64,000 nucleotides of DNA from Klenkia soli (GTDB lineage: Bacteria > Actinomycetota > Actinomycetes > Mycobacteriales > Geodermatophilaceae). The notes beneath the pieces were generated by a model. That model was not told the origin of the DNA. It saw nothing but the letters and a program-made list of their open reading frames with translations, and searched no databases. The stretch covers positions 193,934-257,933 of the forward strand of contig NZ_FNIR01000005.1 of assembly GCF_900103975.1 (NCBI RefSeq), read 5' to 3'. How positions within the stretch are numbered: the first letter of the stretch is position 1; each line of letters opens with the position of its first letter. Below are positions 1 to 9,813 of this stretch, one piece after another. The position numbers and the translations under genes are program-made.

Positions 1-374
1 AGTTCTTCGGCGTCGCGCTCAGCCTGGCCATCTCCACCACGCTGATCTCCTACCTGGGCATCTTCCCGGCGGCCTGGAAGCTGCGGCGCACCCGCCCGGA
101 CCACCCGCTCCCCTACCGGGCACCGGCACTGGGGCTGCTCACCGTCGTGTCGATGGCCTGGATCGCCTTCTGCACCGTGCAGCTGCTGTTCCCCGGGCTG
201 GGCGACGGCTGGTTCGGCGACGACTACCGGCTGGACGGCTGGGCGGCGTCGGAGAAGTGGGTCTACCTGTTCACCGAGCTGGTGCCGCTGGCGGTGTTCG
301 TCGCCATCGCCGTCGGGTTCTGGGCCGCCGGTCGCCGGCACGCGTCCCGCAGGTCGGTCGACGCGCGAGACTGA
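1..374 (+). CDS. APC-family amino-acid/polyamine permease, C-terminal part (5' end outside window)
   Basis: The reading frame is open from the left edge (codons begin at base 3) to TGA at 372-374, giving about 123 residues. Three hydrophobic segments are visible: one at the very start ending near ISYLGIFPA, one around LGLLTVVSMAWIAFCTVQLLF, and one near the end around FTELVPLAVFVAIAVGFWAAG. The basic loop KLRRTRPDHPLPYRAP between the first two is typical of APC-superfamily transporters of the PuuP/YcaM kind. It is a cytoplasmic-membrane uptake system. The next gene, an FAD amine oxidase, starts 4 bases after the stop, so they are probably co-transcribed and may handle the same amine or amino acid. 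The substrate cannot be read from the fragment. Confidence 0.85.
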   Translation, partial: FFGVALSLAISTTLISYLGIFPAAWKLRRTRPDHPLPYRAPALGLLTVVSMAWIAFCTVQLLFPGLGDGWFGDDYRLDGWAASEKWVYLFTELVPLAVFVAIAVGFWAAGRRHASRRSVDARD

Positions 375-378
375 GCCC

Positions 379-1740
379 GTGGACGTCCGCCCGCTCTCGC
401 TCTGGCACGACCAGCTCCCGGTCCGCCCCGCCCGGCCCGCGCTGCGCGGCCGGGTCGAGGCCGACGTCGCCGTGGTCGGTGCCGGGTTCACCGGACTCTG
501 GACGGCCTACCACCTGCAGCGGGCCGACCCCTCGCTGCGGATCGCGCTGGTCGAGGCCGGGGTGGCCGGCTTCGGTGCCTCGGGGCGCAACGGCGGCTGG
601 TGCTCCGCCCTCTACCCCGTGGGCATCGCGCGGCTGGCCGCCGAGGTGGGCCGCCCGGCGGCGCTGGCCCAGTACGCCGCGATGCGCGAGGCGGTGGCCG
701 GGGTCGTGTCGGTCGCCGCGACCGAGGGCATCGACGCCGACGTGGCGGTGGGCGGCACCGTCGTCGTCGCCCGCTCGGCGGCCCAGCTCGCGCGCGCCCG
801 CGCCGAGGCCACGGAGGCGGCGGAGTTCGGCCTCGACGTCGACCTGCTGGACGCCGACGCCGCCCGGGCCCGGCTGGCCGCCACCGACGTCGTCGGCGGG
901 ACGTACACGCCGCACTGCGCGGTGCTGCAGCCGGCGAAGCTGGTCCGCGGACTGGCCGACCTGGTGACCGGCCGCGGGGCGCAGCTGTTCGAGCGGAGCC
1001 GGGTCACCGGGATCGAGCCCGGCCGGCTCGCGACGGCGGACGGCGAGGTGCGTGCCGGCGTCGTCGTCCGGGCGACCGAGGGGTACACGCCGCTGCTGCC
1101 GGGCCTGCGTCGCGCGGTCGTGCCGGTGTACTCCCTCGTCGTGGCGACCGCCCCGCTGCCGCCCGCGGTGTGGGAGCGGATCGGGCTGCGCGAGCGGGAG
1201 ACCTTCAGCGACCACCGGCACCTGATCGTCTACGGCCAGCGCACCGCCGACGACCGACTGGTGTTCGGCGGCCGCGGGGCGCCGTACCACCTGGGCTCCT
1301 CGATCCGGCCCGGGTACGACCGGGAGCCCGCCGTCTTCGCGGCGCTGGAGCGCACCCTGGTCGAGCTGTTCCCGGTGCTCGCCGGGGTGCCGATCACCCA
1401 CCGCTGGGGCGGCCCGCTGGGCATCACCCGCGACTGGCACCCCTCGGTGGGCCTGGACCGGGCGACCGGCCTGGCCTGGGCCGGCGGCTACGTGGGCGAC
1501 GGCGTCTCGACCGCCGCACTGGCCGGGCAGACCCTCGCCGACCTGGTCACCGGCGCGGACTCCCCGCGGACGACGCTGCCGTGGGTGGGCCACCGCTCGC
1601 CGTCCTGGGAGCCGGAGCCGCTGCGCTGGCTGGGCGCCAACGCCGGGCTCCGCGCGATGACCTGGGCCGACGCCGCCGAGCGCCGCGGCGACCGCCCGAG
1701 CCGCCTGGCCGCACTGGTCGACCGCGCCCTCGGCCGCTGA
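379..1740 (+). CDS. FAD-dependent amine oxidoreductase (DAO family, gamma-glutamylputrescine oxidase-like)
   Basis: This 453-aa flavoprotein belongs to the D-amino-acid-oxidase fold. A dinucleotide-binding motif GAGFTG lies at residues 34-39 after a short strand. The segment GASGRNGGWCSALYP follows near residue 70, and the C-terminal FAD-contact region GGYVGDGVSTAALAGQ is present. PuuB-type enzymes share this layout and oxidise gamma-glutamylputrescine or related amines to aldehydes, releasing ammonia and H2O2. The GTG start at 379 follows the permease stop by 4 bases, so coupling of uptake and oxidation is likely. No gamma-glutamyl ligase gene is visible, so the exact substrate is open; sarcosine or glycine oxidase-like activity is the alternative. 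Confidence 0.82.
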   Translation: MDVRPLSLWHDQLPVRPARPALRGRVEADVAVVGAGFTGLWTAYHLQRADPSLRIALVEAGVAGFGASGRNGGWCSALYPVGIARLAAEVGRPAALAQYAAMREAVAGVVSVAATEGIDADVAVGGTVVVARSAAQLARARAEATEAAEFGLDVDLLDADAARARLAATDVVGGTYTPHCAVLQPAKLVRGLADLVTGRGAQLFERSRVTGIEPGRLATADGEVRAGVVVRATEGYTPLLPGLRRAVVPVYSLVVATAPLPPAVWERIGLRERETFSDHRHLIVYGQRTADDRLVFGGRGAPYHLGSSIRPGYDREPAVFAALERTLVELFPVLAGVPITHRWGGPLGITRDWHPSVGLDRATGLAWAGGYVGDGVSTAALAGQTLADLVTGADSPRTTLPWVGHRSPSWEPEPLRWLGANAGLRAMTWADAAERRGDRPSRLAALVDRALGR

Positions 1741-1770
1741 CCTGGCCTCGGCCGCCGACCTCGCAGTTCG

Positions 1771-1809
1771 GCAACGGTGGCGCGCCGTGCACACGCGTGG
1801 CGCCGTTGC
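1771..1809. terminator. Weak hairpin between convergent amine oxidase and ackA
   Basis: The 87-base gap between two convergent genes holds GCAACGG (1771-1777) and its complement CCGTTGC (1803-1809). GC-rich self-complementary sequence lies between them but with mismatches. Position suggests a bidirectional terminator; the stem is short and there is no T-run, so this is tentative. Confidence 0.3.
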
Positions 1810-1827
1810 GGTGGTGCAGGGTCGACG

Positions 1828-2984
<1,157 letters not shown>

Positions 2985-2988
<4 letters not shown>

Positions 2989-5090
2989 GCCCCGGCCGCC
3001 TGCACCGCGGTGAGGGCGATGGTGTTGACGATGTCGCGCACGGTGGCCCCCCGGGACAGGTCGTTGACCGGCTTGTTCAGGCCCTGCAGCACCGGCCCCA
3101 TGGCGACCGCGCCGGCCGATCGCTGCACCGCCTTGTAGGTGTTGTTGCCGGTGTTCAGGTCGGGGAACACGAACACGGTGGCCCGGCCGGCGACCGCCGA
3201 CCCCGGCATCTTCGACGAGCCGACGGTCGGGTCGGCCGCGGCGTCGTACTGCATCGGACCGTCCACGACCAGCTCCGGTGCCCGCTCGCGGACCAGCCGG
3301 GTCGCCTCCCGCACCTTGTCGACGTCGGCACCCGAGCCGGAGTCGCCGGTGGAGTACGAGAGCATCGCCACCCGCGGCTCGATGCCGAACTGCGCGGCGG
3401 TGGCGGCCGAGGAGATCGCGATGTCGGCCAGCTGAGCGGCGTCGGGCAGCGGGTTCACCGCGCAGTCGCCGTAGACCAGCACGCGGTCGGCCAGCGCCAT
3501 GAGGAAGACGCTGGACACCACCGAGACGTCGGGCCGGGTGCGGATGATCTCGAAGGCCGGCCGGATGGTGTGCGCCGTGGTGTGCGCGGCGCCCGAGACC
3601 ATGCCGTCGACCAGGCCCAGCTGCACCATCAGCGTGCCGAAGTACGACACGTCCGGGACGACGTCCCAGGCCAGCTCCTCGGTCATGCCCCGGTGCGCGC
3701 GCAGCGCGGCGTACTCCCGGGCGAACCGGCGGCGCAGCTCCTCGTCGAACGGGCTGACCACGTCGGCCGCGGCGATGTCCAGGCCCAGCTCCGAGGCGCG
3801 GGCGCGCACCTTGGCCTCGTCGCCCAGGATGGTCAGCCGGGCCACCCGCCGGGACAGCACGGTGGCCGCGGCGCGCAGGATCCGGTCGTCGTCCCCCTCG
3901 GGCAGGACGACGTGCTTCTCGGCGGCGCGGCTGCGCTCGGTGAGCAGGTGCTCGAACATCAGCGGGGTGACGACGGCGGAGGGGCCGACGTCCAGGCTGT
4001 CCAGCAGCTGCCGGGTGTCGACGGCCTCCTCGAACAGCGCCAGCGAGGTGTCGGTCTTGCGCGGGGAGTCCGAGGCGATCAGGCCGCGGGTGTGGATGAC
4101 CCGGGCGGTGGTGTCGAAGGTGCCCAGCGTCGTCGCGACGATCGGCAGCGACGAGCCGATGCCGGCGATCAGCTGCAGCACCGGCTCGGGCAGCGCGATG
4201 CCGCCGTTGAGCAGGATGCCGGTCGGCGAGGGGTAGGTGCCGGCGGCGTGCGCGGTCATCACCGCGAGGACGACGTCGGGCCGGTCGCCCGGGACGACGA
4301 CGACCGACCCCTCGGTGAGCCGCGGCAGCACGTTCACCATCGACATCGCCGCCACGACGACCCCCATCGCCTCGCGGTCCATGAGCTCGGGGTCGCCGGC
4401 GATCAGCTCGCCGTCGACCGCCTCGGCCACCGTGGCGAACGTGGGGGCGATGAGGAAGGGCTCCTCGGGGATGGCCCAGACCGGCCGGTCGGTCACCGCC
4501 CGGACCGCCGCGATCCCGTCGGCGAGCTGCCCGGGGTCGGCCCGGTTCAGCACCACCGCGACGACCGCGGCGTGCTCGACGGCCAGCTCGCGCAGGGCGG
4601 GCTCGGCCACCGCGGCCAGGTCGGCGGGCGTGCGGGCCGGGGCCTGGCCCAGCTGCTCGGCGCCCGCCGGGTCGCGGCCGCCGAGCACCAGCACGACCGG
4701 CGTGCCGAGGTTCGCCGCGATGCGGGCGTTGAAGGAGAGCTCCGTCGGCGAGCTGACGTCGGTGAAGTCCGACCCGACGACGACGACCGCGTCGCAGCAG
4801 GCCTCGACCGCCTTGTACCGCTCGACGATGCGGGCCAGCGCGGCGTCGCCGTCGGCGTGCACGTCGTCGTAGGTCACGCCGACGGCCTCGGCGAACCCGA
4901 CCTCGGCGGTGGCGTGCCGCAGCAGGGTGTCCAGCACCGGGTCGGTGGCGCCGCGGGCGATCGGCCGGAAGACCCCGACCCGGCCGACCTCGCGGGTCAG
5001 GGTGGCGAGCAGGCCCAGGGCCACCACCGACTTGCCGGAGTGGCCCTCGACGGAGGCGACGTACACGCTGCGGGCCACGGGGATCCTCAC
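2985..5090 (-). CDS. pta: Phosphate acetyltransferase, long (three-domain) form
   Basis: A 701-aa enzyme interconverting acetyl-CoA and acetyl phosphate. It shows the long Pta layout: an N-terminal BioD-like P-loop domain with GHSGKSVVALGLL near residue 17, a central DRTGG-type domain, and a C-terminal catalytic PTA domain (from about residue 380) with the typical segments YGDCAVNP and SKMPGSAVAGRATVFVFPDL. Length matches the E. coli-type protein (about 714 aa). The chosen start is GTG at 5090; an in-frame GTG four codons later is an alternative. It is upstream of and overlaps ackA by four bases. A TAGCCT hexamer at 5116-5121 on the same strand is a possible -10 element. Confidence 0.96.
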
Positions 5091-5115
5091 GGGCTGGGGG
5101 TCGCGGTCACCGGCA

Positions 5116-5121
5116 AGGCTA
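5116..5121 (-). promoter_or_regulatory. Possible -10 element for pta-ackA
   Basis: Read on the minus strand these bases are TAGCCT, 25 bases before the pta start codon. The same hexamer appears upstream of tRNA-Arg and sepH. No convincing -35 element is visible, so this rests on the hexamer and its position. Confidence 0.35.
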
Positions 5122-5130
5122 GGGACGACG

Positions 5131-5796
5131 TCACCGGCGGTCGGGATCGGGGCGCACCAACCGGGTCTCGTAGGCCAGCACCGCCGCCTGGGTCCGGTCG
5201 CGCAGGCCCAGCTTGCCCAGGATCCGGCCCACGTGGGTCTTCACGGTCAGCTCCGACAGCACCAGCGCGGCGGCGATCTCGGCGTTGGAGCTGCCCCCGG
5301 CGACGTGCACCAGCACCTCGCGCTCGCGGTCGGTCAGGGCATCGAGGCGGGTGTCGCGGGCGCCGGGTGCGGGCAGCTGGCCGGCGAAGGTCTCCAGCAG
5401 CCGGCGGGTGACCCGCGGGGAGACCACGGCGTCGCCGGCCGCGACGGTGCGGATGGCGGCCAGCAGGTCGGCCGGCTCGGTGTTCTTGAGCAGGAACCCG
5501 CTGGCCCCGGCGCGCAGTGCGGCGAAGGCGTGCTCGTCGAGGTCGAACGTGGTGAGCACCAGCACCCGGCTGGGCAGGCCCGCCGCCACGATCTGCGCGG
5601 TGGCCGCGACGCCGTCCAGCACGGGCATGCGCACGTCCATCACCACGACGTCGGGCCGCAGCTGCCGGGCCAGCGTCACCGCGGCGGCGCCGTCGCCGGC
5701 CTGGCCGACCACCTCGAGGTCGGGCTGGCTGTCCAGCACCATGCCGAACCCGACCCGCACCAGCGGCTCGTCGTCGACCAGCAGCACGGTGGTCAT
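5131..5796 (-). CDS. NarL/LuxR-family response regulator
   Basis: The 221-aa protein has an N-terminal receiver domain with acidic pair DD at 8-9, phospho-acceptor Asp54 in VVMDVRMPVLDG and a conserved Lys in the FLLKNTEPADLL loop. A C-terminal LuxR helix-turn-helix follows (LTDREREVLVHVAGGSSNAEIAAAL, then the recognition helix VKTHVGRILGKLGLRDR). It is a DNA-binding output regulator of a two-component system. The start codon overlaps the histidine-kinase stop (ATGA at 5793-5796), so kinase and regulator are coupled. The unit follows an ABC-2 exporter, so control of that exporter is the likely role. This arrangement is common for antimicrobial or cell-envelope stress systems. Confidence 0.93.
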   Translation of the reverse strand: MTTVLLVDDEPLVRVGFGMVLDSQPDLEVVGQAGDGAAAVTLARQLRPDVVVMDVRMPVLDGVAATAQIVAAGLPSRVLVLTTFDLDEHAFAALRAGASGFLLKNTEPADLLAAIRTVAAGDAVVSPRVTRRLLETFAGQLPAPGARDTRLDALTDREREVLVHVAGGSSNAEIAAALVLSELTVKTHVGRILGKLGLRDRTQAAVLAYETRLVRPDPDRR

Positions 5797-6947
5797 GCCG
5801 GCACCGGCGCATCCAGGGGCAGCACGGCCCGCACCCGCCAGCCCCCGCCGTCCCCCGGGCCGGTCTCGACCGTCCCGCCCCAGGCGCCGAACCGCTCGCG
5901 CATGCCGACCAGCCCGTGCCCCGGCGGCCGCTCGGGGTCGCGGCGTCCCCCGCGCCCGTCGTCGGTGACCTGCACGAGGAGGTCGTCGGGGCGCCACTGC
6001 AGCGAGACCCGCGCGGTGCGGGCACCGTCGGCGTGGGTGAGCGTGTTGGTCAGGGCCTCCTGCACCAGGCGGTGGACGGCGAGCTGCGCGGTGGCCGGCA
6101 GCGCCGCCGGGGCGCCGCGCACGGTGAGCGTGACCGCGAGCCCGGCGGCGCGGACCTGCTCGACGAGCTGGTCGAGCTGGGCCAGACCGGGTGCCGGGGC
6201 GTCCTGGTCGGTCTCGCCGTCGGCCCGCAGGACCCCGAGCAGGCGGTGCATCTCGGCGATGGCCTCGCGCCCGGTGGCCGCGACCTGGGCCATCGCCCCG
6301 CGGGCCCGCTCGGGGTCGGCGTCGAGGGCGTAGCCGGCGCCGTCGGCGAGCGCGGTCATCACCGAGATGTTGTGCGCCACGACGTCGTGCACCTCGCGGG
6401 CGATCCGGGTGCGCTCCTCGGCGACGGCGGCCCGGGCACCGGCGTCCCGTTCGCGCTCGGCGCGCACCGCCCGCTCCTCCAGCGCCACCAGCAGCGACCG
6501 CCGGGTGCGCCGGTTCCGCCCGGCCACGACGGCGACCACCGTGACCGCGGTCAGCGGCACCACCGCCTCGCCCCCGGGCCGGCCCAGCAACCCGAGGACG
6601 GCCAGGGTGACCGGCAGGGCCGCGACGAGGGCGGTGGCCACCACGACCTCCCGCACCGGGCGCCGGTCGGCTACCGACGCGAGCAGCCACAGCAGCACCG
6701 CACCCGCCGGGAGCAGCCGCTGCGGGTCGAGCCCGTGCCCGACCCACCAGACGGCGAGCAGGACGGCGGCCGCACCCAGGGCGGGCAGCGGGGCGCGGTG
6801 GCGGGCCAGCGCGGTGGCCGCGAGCAGCACCGAGACCGCGACCGCCGCCGGGGTGATGCCGCCCAGCCGGGCCAGCGGGCCCAGCGAGACCACGGCCAGC
6901 ACGACGACCGGCACGACGAGGCGGAGCCGCGGGGTCATGCCGGTCAT
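5793..6947 (-). CDS. Membrane sensor histidine kinase (DesK/NarX type, HisKA_3)
   Basis: About 384 aa. The first 140 residues are strongly hydrophobic, with four to five membrane helices and no sizeable external sensor domain, which is typical of intramembrane-sensing kinases. A dimerisation/phosphoacceptor segment follows, RIAREVHDVVAHNISVM, with the phospho-His near residue 187. The C-terminal ATPase domain has the N-box (HRLVQEALTNTLTHADGA) and G-box (VTDDGRGG, then GHGLVGMRERFGAWGG). Start is ATG 6947, nine bases after the permease stop; ATG 6938 is equally possible. It lies between the ABC permease gene and its cognate regulator in one transcription unit. Confidence 0.92.
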   Translation of the reverse strand: MTGMTPRLRLVVPVVVLAVVSLGPLARLGGITPAAVAVSVLLAATALARHRAPLPALGAAAVLLAVWWVGHGLDPQRLLPAGAVLLWLLASVADRRPVREVVVATALVAALPVTLAVLGLLGRPGGEAVVPLTAVTVVAVVAGRNRRTRRSLLVALEERAVRAERERDAGARAAVAEERTRIAREVHDVVAHNISVMTALADGAGYALDADPERARGAMAQVAATGREAIAEMHRLLGVLRADGETDQDAPAPGLAQLDQLVEQVRAAGLAVTLTVRGAPAALPATAQLAVHRLVQEALTNTLTHADGARTARVSLQWRPDDLLVQVTDDGRGGRRDPERPPGHGLVGMRERFGAWGGTVETGPGDGGGWRVRAVLPLDAPVPA

Positions 6948-6955
6948 CGTCCCGC

Positions 6956-7759
6956 TCACGCGTCGCGGGTGCCCAGCCGCCACACCGCCGCGCCGAGCCC
7001 GACGGCGACGTAGCCGACCAGGACGGCGAACCCGGTCCACGGCGCGAATTGGTCGGCGGTGGTGGTCAACCGCAGCAGGCTGCCCCCGGCCGAGCTCGGC
7101 AGCCAGCGGACGACGTCCGGGCCCCAGTCCGCGGGGAGCAGGTTGCCCAGGATCGGCAGCAGGAAGACCAGCCCGAACAGGGTGGCCACGGCGCCGGCGG
7201 TCGAGCGGAGCAGCCAGCCCAGCGCGGAGCCGAGCAGGGTGATCGCGGTCAGGTAGAGCGCCGTCCCCAGGACCACCCGCAGGACGCCGTCGTCACCCAG
7301 CCCGGGCATGCCGTCGGTGACGGCGGAGCCCACGGCGTACGAGGCCAGCGCGGCCACGGTCGAGGTGACCAGGACGACCCCGCCCAGCACGGCGGCCTTG
7401 GCCGCGACGACCGGCCAGCGCCGCGGGGTGGCCGCGAAGGTGCTGCGGATCGTGCCGGAGGTGTACTCGCCGGTGACCAGCAGGACGCCGAGCACGCCGA
7501 GGGCGAGCTGGGCCAGGTTGTAGCCGGCCAGCGCGAGGGTCAGCGGTTGGGCGAAGTCCACGCTGGGCGGGCCGCCGCCGTTGCCGCCGGGTCCGCCGTC
7601 GCCCGCCGTGCTGGTGAACAGCAGGCCGAGCAACACCATCCCGACCAGCGACCCGGCCAGGACGTACCAGGTGGAGCGCAGCGAGCGGGCCTTGATCCAC
7701 TCGCCGCGGAGCAGGCCGGCCGTGGACGGTCGGGTCGGGGTCTCGAGGGTGGTGGTCAT
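6956..7759 (-). CDS. ABC-2 type transporter permease
   Basis: This 267-aa membrane protein has about six hydrophobic helices: an N-terminal cytoplasmic stretch ending GEWIKARSLRSTW, the first helix immediately after, then helices around residues 70-95, 105-130, 150-180 and 185-205, and a final one near the C-terminus. The motif LLRGEWIKARSLRSTWY is characteristic of ABC-2 permeases of the drug/lantibiotic-export group. It overlaps the ATPase stop by four bases (ATGA 7756-7759) and is followed closely by a histidine kinase. With the ATPase it should form an efflux pump; the substrate is unknown. Confidence 0.9.
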   Translation of the reverse strand: MTTTLETPTRPSTAGLLRGEWIKARSLRSTWYVLAGSLVGMVLLGLLFTSTAGDGGPGGNGGGPPSVDFAQPLTLALAGYNLAQLALGVLGVLLVTGEYTSGTIRSTFAATPRRWPVVAAKAAVLGGVVLVTSTVAALASYAVGSAVTDGMPGLGDDGVLRVVLGTALYLTAITLLGSALGWLLRSTAGAVATLFGLVFLLPILGNLLPADWGPDVVRWLPSSAGGSLLRLTTTADQFAPWTGFAVLVGYVAVGLGAAVWRLGTRDA

Positions 7760-8670
7760 GCCGGCTGCTCCTCGGTGCGGTACTCGCGGTCGTCGGCCGT
7801 GAGGGTCATGAACGCCTCCTCGAGGGAGGCCTGGACGGCGGTCAGCTCGTGCAGGGCGATGCCGGCCGCCGCGGCCCGGTCGCCGATCACCTCGGTGGCG
7901 ACACCGCGGACCAGCAGCACGCCGGTCTCGGCGGACTCGACGGTGATGTCCGGCCCGGCCAGCAGCGCGGCGAGCTCGGCGGCACGGGGGCTGCGCACCC
8001 GGACGCCGTCCCCACCGGCCCGGCGCAGGAACTCGGCGGTGGACACGTCGGCGACCAACCGGCCGCGGCCCATGACCACCAGGTGGTCGGCGGTCACCGC
8101 CATCTCGGCCATGAGGTGGGAGGAGAAGAAGACGGTGCGGCCCTCGGCGGCCAGTCGGCGGGCCAGGGTGCGGATCCACAGGACGCCGTCGGGGTCCAGC
8201 CCGTTGACCGGTTCGTCGAGGACGACGGTCGCGGGGTCGCCGAGCAGCGCGGTGGCCACCCCGAGCCGTTGGCCCATGCCGAGGGAGAACCCGCCGACCC
8301 GCTTGCCGGCCACCCCGGTCAGGCCGGAGAGCTCCAGCACGGTGTCCACCCGGCCCTTCGGCAGACCCGCCGTGGCGGCGAGGGACTGCAGATGGGCGCG
8401 GGCGGTGCGCCCCGGGTGCAGGGCCCGGGCCTCCAGCAGCGCACCGACCTGGCGCAGCGGGTCGCGGTGCTCGGCGTAGGGCTTGCCGTTGACCAGGGCG
8501 GTGCCGGCGGTGGGCCGGTCCAGGCCCAGCACCATCCGCATGGTCGTGGACTTGCCGGCGCCGTTGGGGCCCAGGAACCCGGTGACGACGCCCGGTTGGA
8601 CGGTCACGGTCACGTCGTCGACGGCGAGCCGGTCGCCGTAGCGCTTGGTCAACCCACGCAGTTCGATCAT
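7756..8670 (-). CDS. ABC transporter ATP-binding protein (drug-exporter type)
   Basis: A 304-aa cytoplasmic ATPase. Walker A is GPNGAGKST near residue 36, the Q-loop and signature region read FSLGMGQRLGVA (a relaxed LSGGQ), and Walker B is TVVLDEP followed by VNGLDPDG; the switch His is in FFSSHLMAEM. The C-terminal 80 residues form the extra domain found in CcmA/DrrA-like exporters. It is the first gene of a four-gene unit: ATPase, permease, kinase, regulator. Together they form a self-regulated efflux module. Confidence 0.94.
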   Translation of the reverse strand: MIELRGLTKRYGDRLAVDDVTVTVQPGVVTGFLGPNGAGKSTTMRMVLGLDRPTAGTALVNGKPYAEHRDPLRQVGALLEARALHPGRTARAHLQSLAATAGLPKGRVDTVLELSGLTGVAGKRVGGFSLGMGQRLGVATALLGDPATVVLDEPVNGLDPDGVLWIRTLARRLAAEGRTVFFSSHLMAEMAVTADHLVVMGRGRLVADVSTAEFLRRAGGDGVRVRSPRAAELAALLAGPDITVESAETGVLLVRGVATEVIGDRAAAAGIALHELTAVQASLEEAFMTLTADDREYRTEEQPA

Positions 8671-8779
8671 GCCGCCCAGCCTGCTGCGCGCGGCGGCGCC
8701 CGTCGTCGTCCGCAGGACGTCACCTGCGCGGGACGGGGTACGCCGCCAGGAGTACCGCCGGGCCTCCTACGGTGCTGGC

Positions 8780-9238
8780 ATGAAGATCGCCGAGGCGCTG
8801 TCGCTGCGCACCGACGCACGCCGCCGGGTCGACCAGCTGCGGGCCCGGATCACCGCCAACGCCCGCTACCAGGAGGGCGAGGAGCCCACCGAGAGCTCGG
8901 CCGACCTGCTGGTGGAGGCCGAGCGGGCGCTCGACGAGCTCGAGACGTGGATCGCCCGCATCAACCGCACGAATGCCGTGGTCGACCTGGGTGCCGACGG
9001 CACGATGACCGCCGCCCTCGCGCGCCGCGACGTCCTGCGCCTGCGGCACGCGCTGCTGACGTCGGCGGCAGACGCGGCTGCGGGCACCGGGTTCCGGCAG
9101 CTGCGCAGCGAGCTGCGCCAGCTCACGTCGTTGCCGGTGCGCGAGCTGCGGTCGCGCGCCGACGACGTCGCCCGGGAGCTGCGGGAGCTCGACGTCCGCA
9201 TCCAGCAGGCCAACTGGATGCACGACCTGCTGGACTGA
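8780..9238 (+). CDS. DIP1984-family (septicolysin-like) small helical protein
   Basis: A 152-aa, mostly helical, charged protein beginning MKIAEALSLRTDARRRVDQL. Features are the segment RANARYQEGE-like (here TANARYQEGEEPTE) and a heptad-rich middle (LVEAERALDELETWIARINRTNAV), and a C-terminal helix ending in IQQANWMHDLLD. This pattern is that of the DIP1984/septicolysin family, whose cellular role is not established. No signal peptide or membrane helix. ATG 8780 was chosen because the family start MKIAEAL begins there; longer in-frame starts upstream would run into the divergent ABC ATPase promoter region. Confidence 0.8.
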   Translation: MKIAEALSLRTDARRRVDQLRARITANARYQEGEEPTESSADLLVEAERALDELETWIARINRTNAVVDLGADGTMTAALARRDVLRLRHALLTSAADAAAGTGFRQLRSELRQLTSLPVRELRSRADDVARELRELDVRIQQANWMHDLLD

Positions 9239-9542
9239 GCACGGCCGCCGCGGGAGTCGGTAGCCGCAGGAGGGCGGACACGAACCCGAGGGCCGGCGGG
9301 CAACCCGGTCCACCGATGGCAGGCGAGGGGCAGCCTGGGGGTTCGACTCCCTCGATCACGACGCAGCCCGGAACCGCGCACCGGTCACGGCGCAGCCAGC
9401 ACGCACCACCACCACGTGTCGACTCCTCCGGCGAGGGCGGGTCAGGGGACCTCCCGCGGCGGCCGTTCTCCACCCTGGGGTGGACAGGGGATGGGCCTCG
9501 CGGCCGATGTGCGGGGACCTCGTGATCAGCAGACTCGTCGGC
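9239..9542. other. 304-base intergenic stretch with only a tRNA-like T-arm
   Basis: No convincing coding frame is present on either strand; longer open frames here lack a plausible start and read as low-complexity translation. The only structured element I see is the T-arm-like sequence at 9338-9354, described separately. A promoter for the small downstream gene may lie near 9500-9540 but no clear boxes are visible. Confidence 0.5.
9338..9361 (+). other. tRNA 3'-end remnant (T-arm without the rest of a tRNA)
   Basis: GGGGG-TTCGACT-CCCTC (9338-9354) makes a five-pair T stem, with one G-T pair, closing a seven-base loop that fits the TTCRANY consensus exactly. It is followed by GATCACG (9355-9361), where the acceptor strand should be. 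No matching 5' acceptor strand, D-arm or anticodon arm lies in the preceding 75 bases, so a complete tRNA is not encoded. It could be the residue of an integration at a tRNA 3' end, or chance. Confidence 0.3.
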
Positions 9543-9746
9543 ATGGAGAACGTGTCGAACGGGCCGGAGATCGCCCGGGTGCTGCGGCAGCTGCGGCTGG
9601 CCGTCTTCCGCGGGGACGTCGAGGTGGACGCCGCCCGGCTGGACTCCTGGCCACCCGGCGCCCGCCTGGCGCTGGACCAGTGCGCCCGCCGCGCCCAGGC
9701 TCGCGGCCACCGCTTCGTCGTCCGCGCCACGCCCCGCGCGGCCTGA
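9543..9746 (+). CDS. Small hypothetical protein (67 aa)
   Basis: The frame MENVSNGPEIARVLRQLRL...FVVRATPRAA has strong GC bias at third positions like its neighbours. It ends three bases before a stable hairpin (9749-9771), which supports a real gene. The protein is soluble, basic at the C-terminus, has one Cys (DQCARRAQARGH), and shows no signal peptide or known motif. An in-frame GTG at 9522 would add seven residues. I do not recognise a family. Confidence 0.55.
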   Translation: MENVSNGPEIARVLRQLRLAVFRGDVEVDAARLDSWPPGARLALDQCARRAQARGHRFVVRATPRAA

Positions 9747-9748
9747 CC

Positions 9749-9771
9749 GGTACCGCTGGGTCAGCGGTGCC
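9749..9771. terminator. Hairpin terminator between convergent genes
   Basis: GGTACCGCTG (9749-9758) pairs with CAGCGGTGCC (9762-9771) over ten positions with one T-G pair and a three-base loop. It begins three bases after the stop of the 67-aa gene and lies before the end of the convergent lipoprotein gene, so it can serve both. There is no long T-run, as is usual in this GC-rich DNA. Confidence 0.6.
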
Positions 9772-9813
9772 CTACGACCTGCTCGACCCGTCTGCAGCTG
9801 CCGGCAGGGGGGA

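Noticed and set aside
9290-9361. Complete tRNA gene at the T-arm
   Set aside because: No complementary 5' acceptor strand, D-arm or anticodon arm within the required distance.
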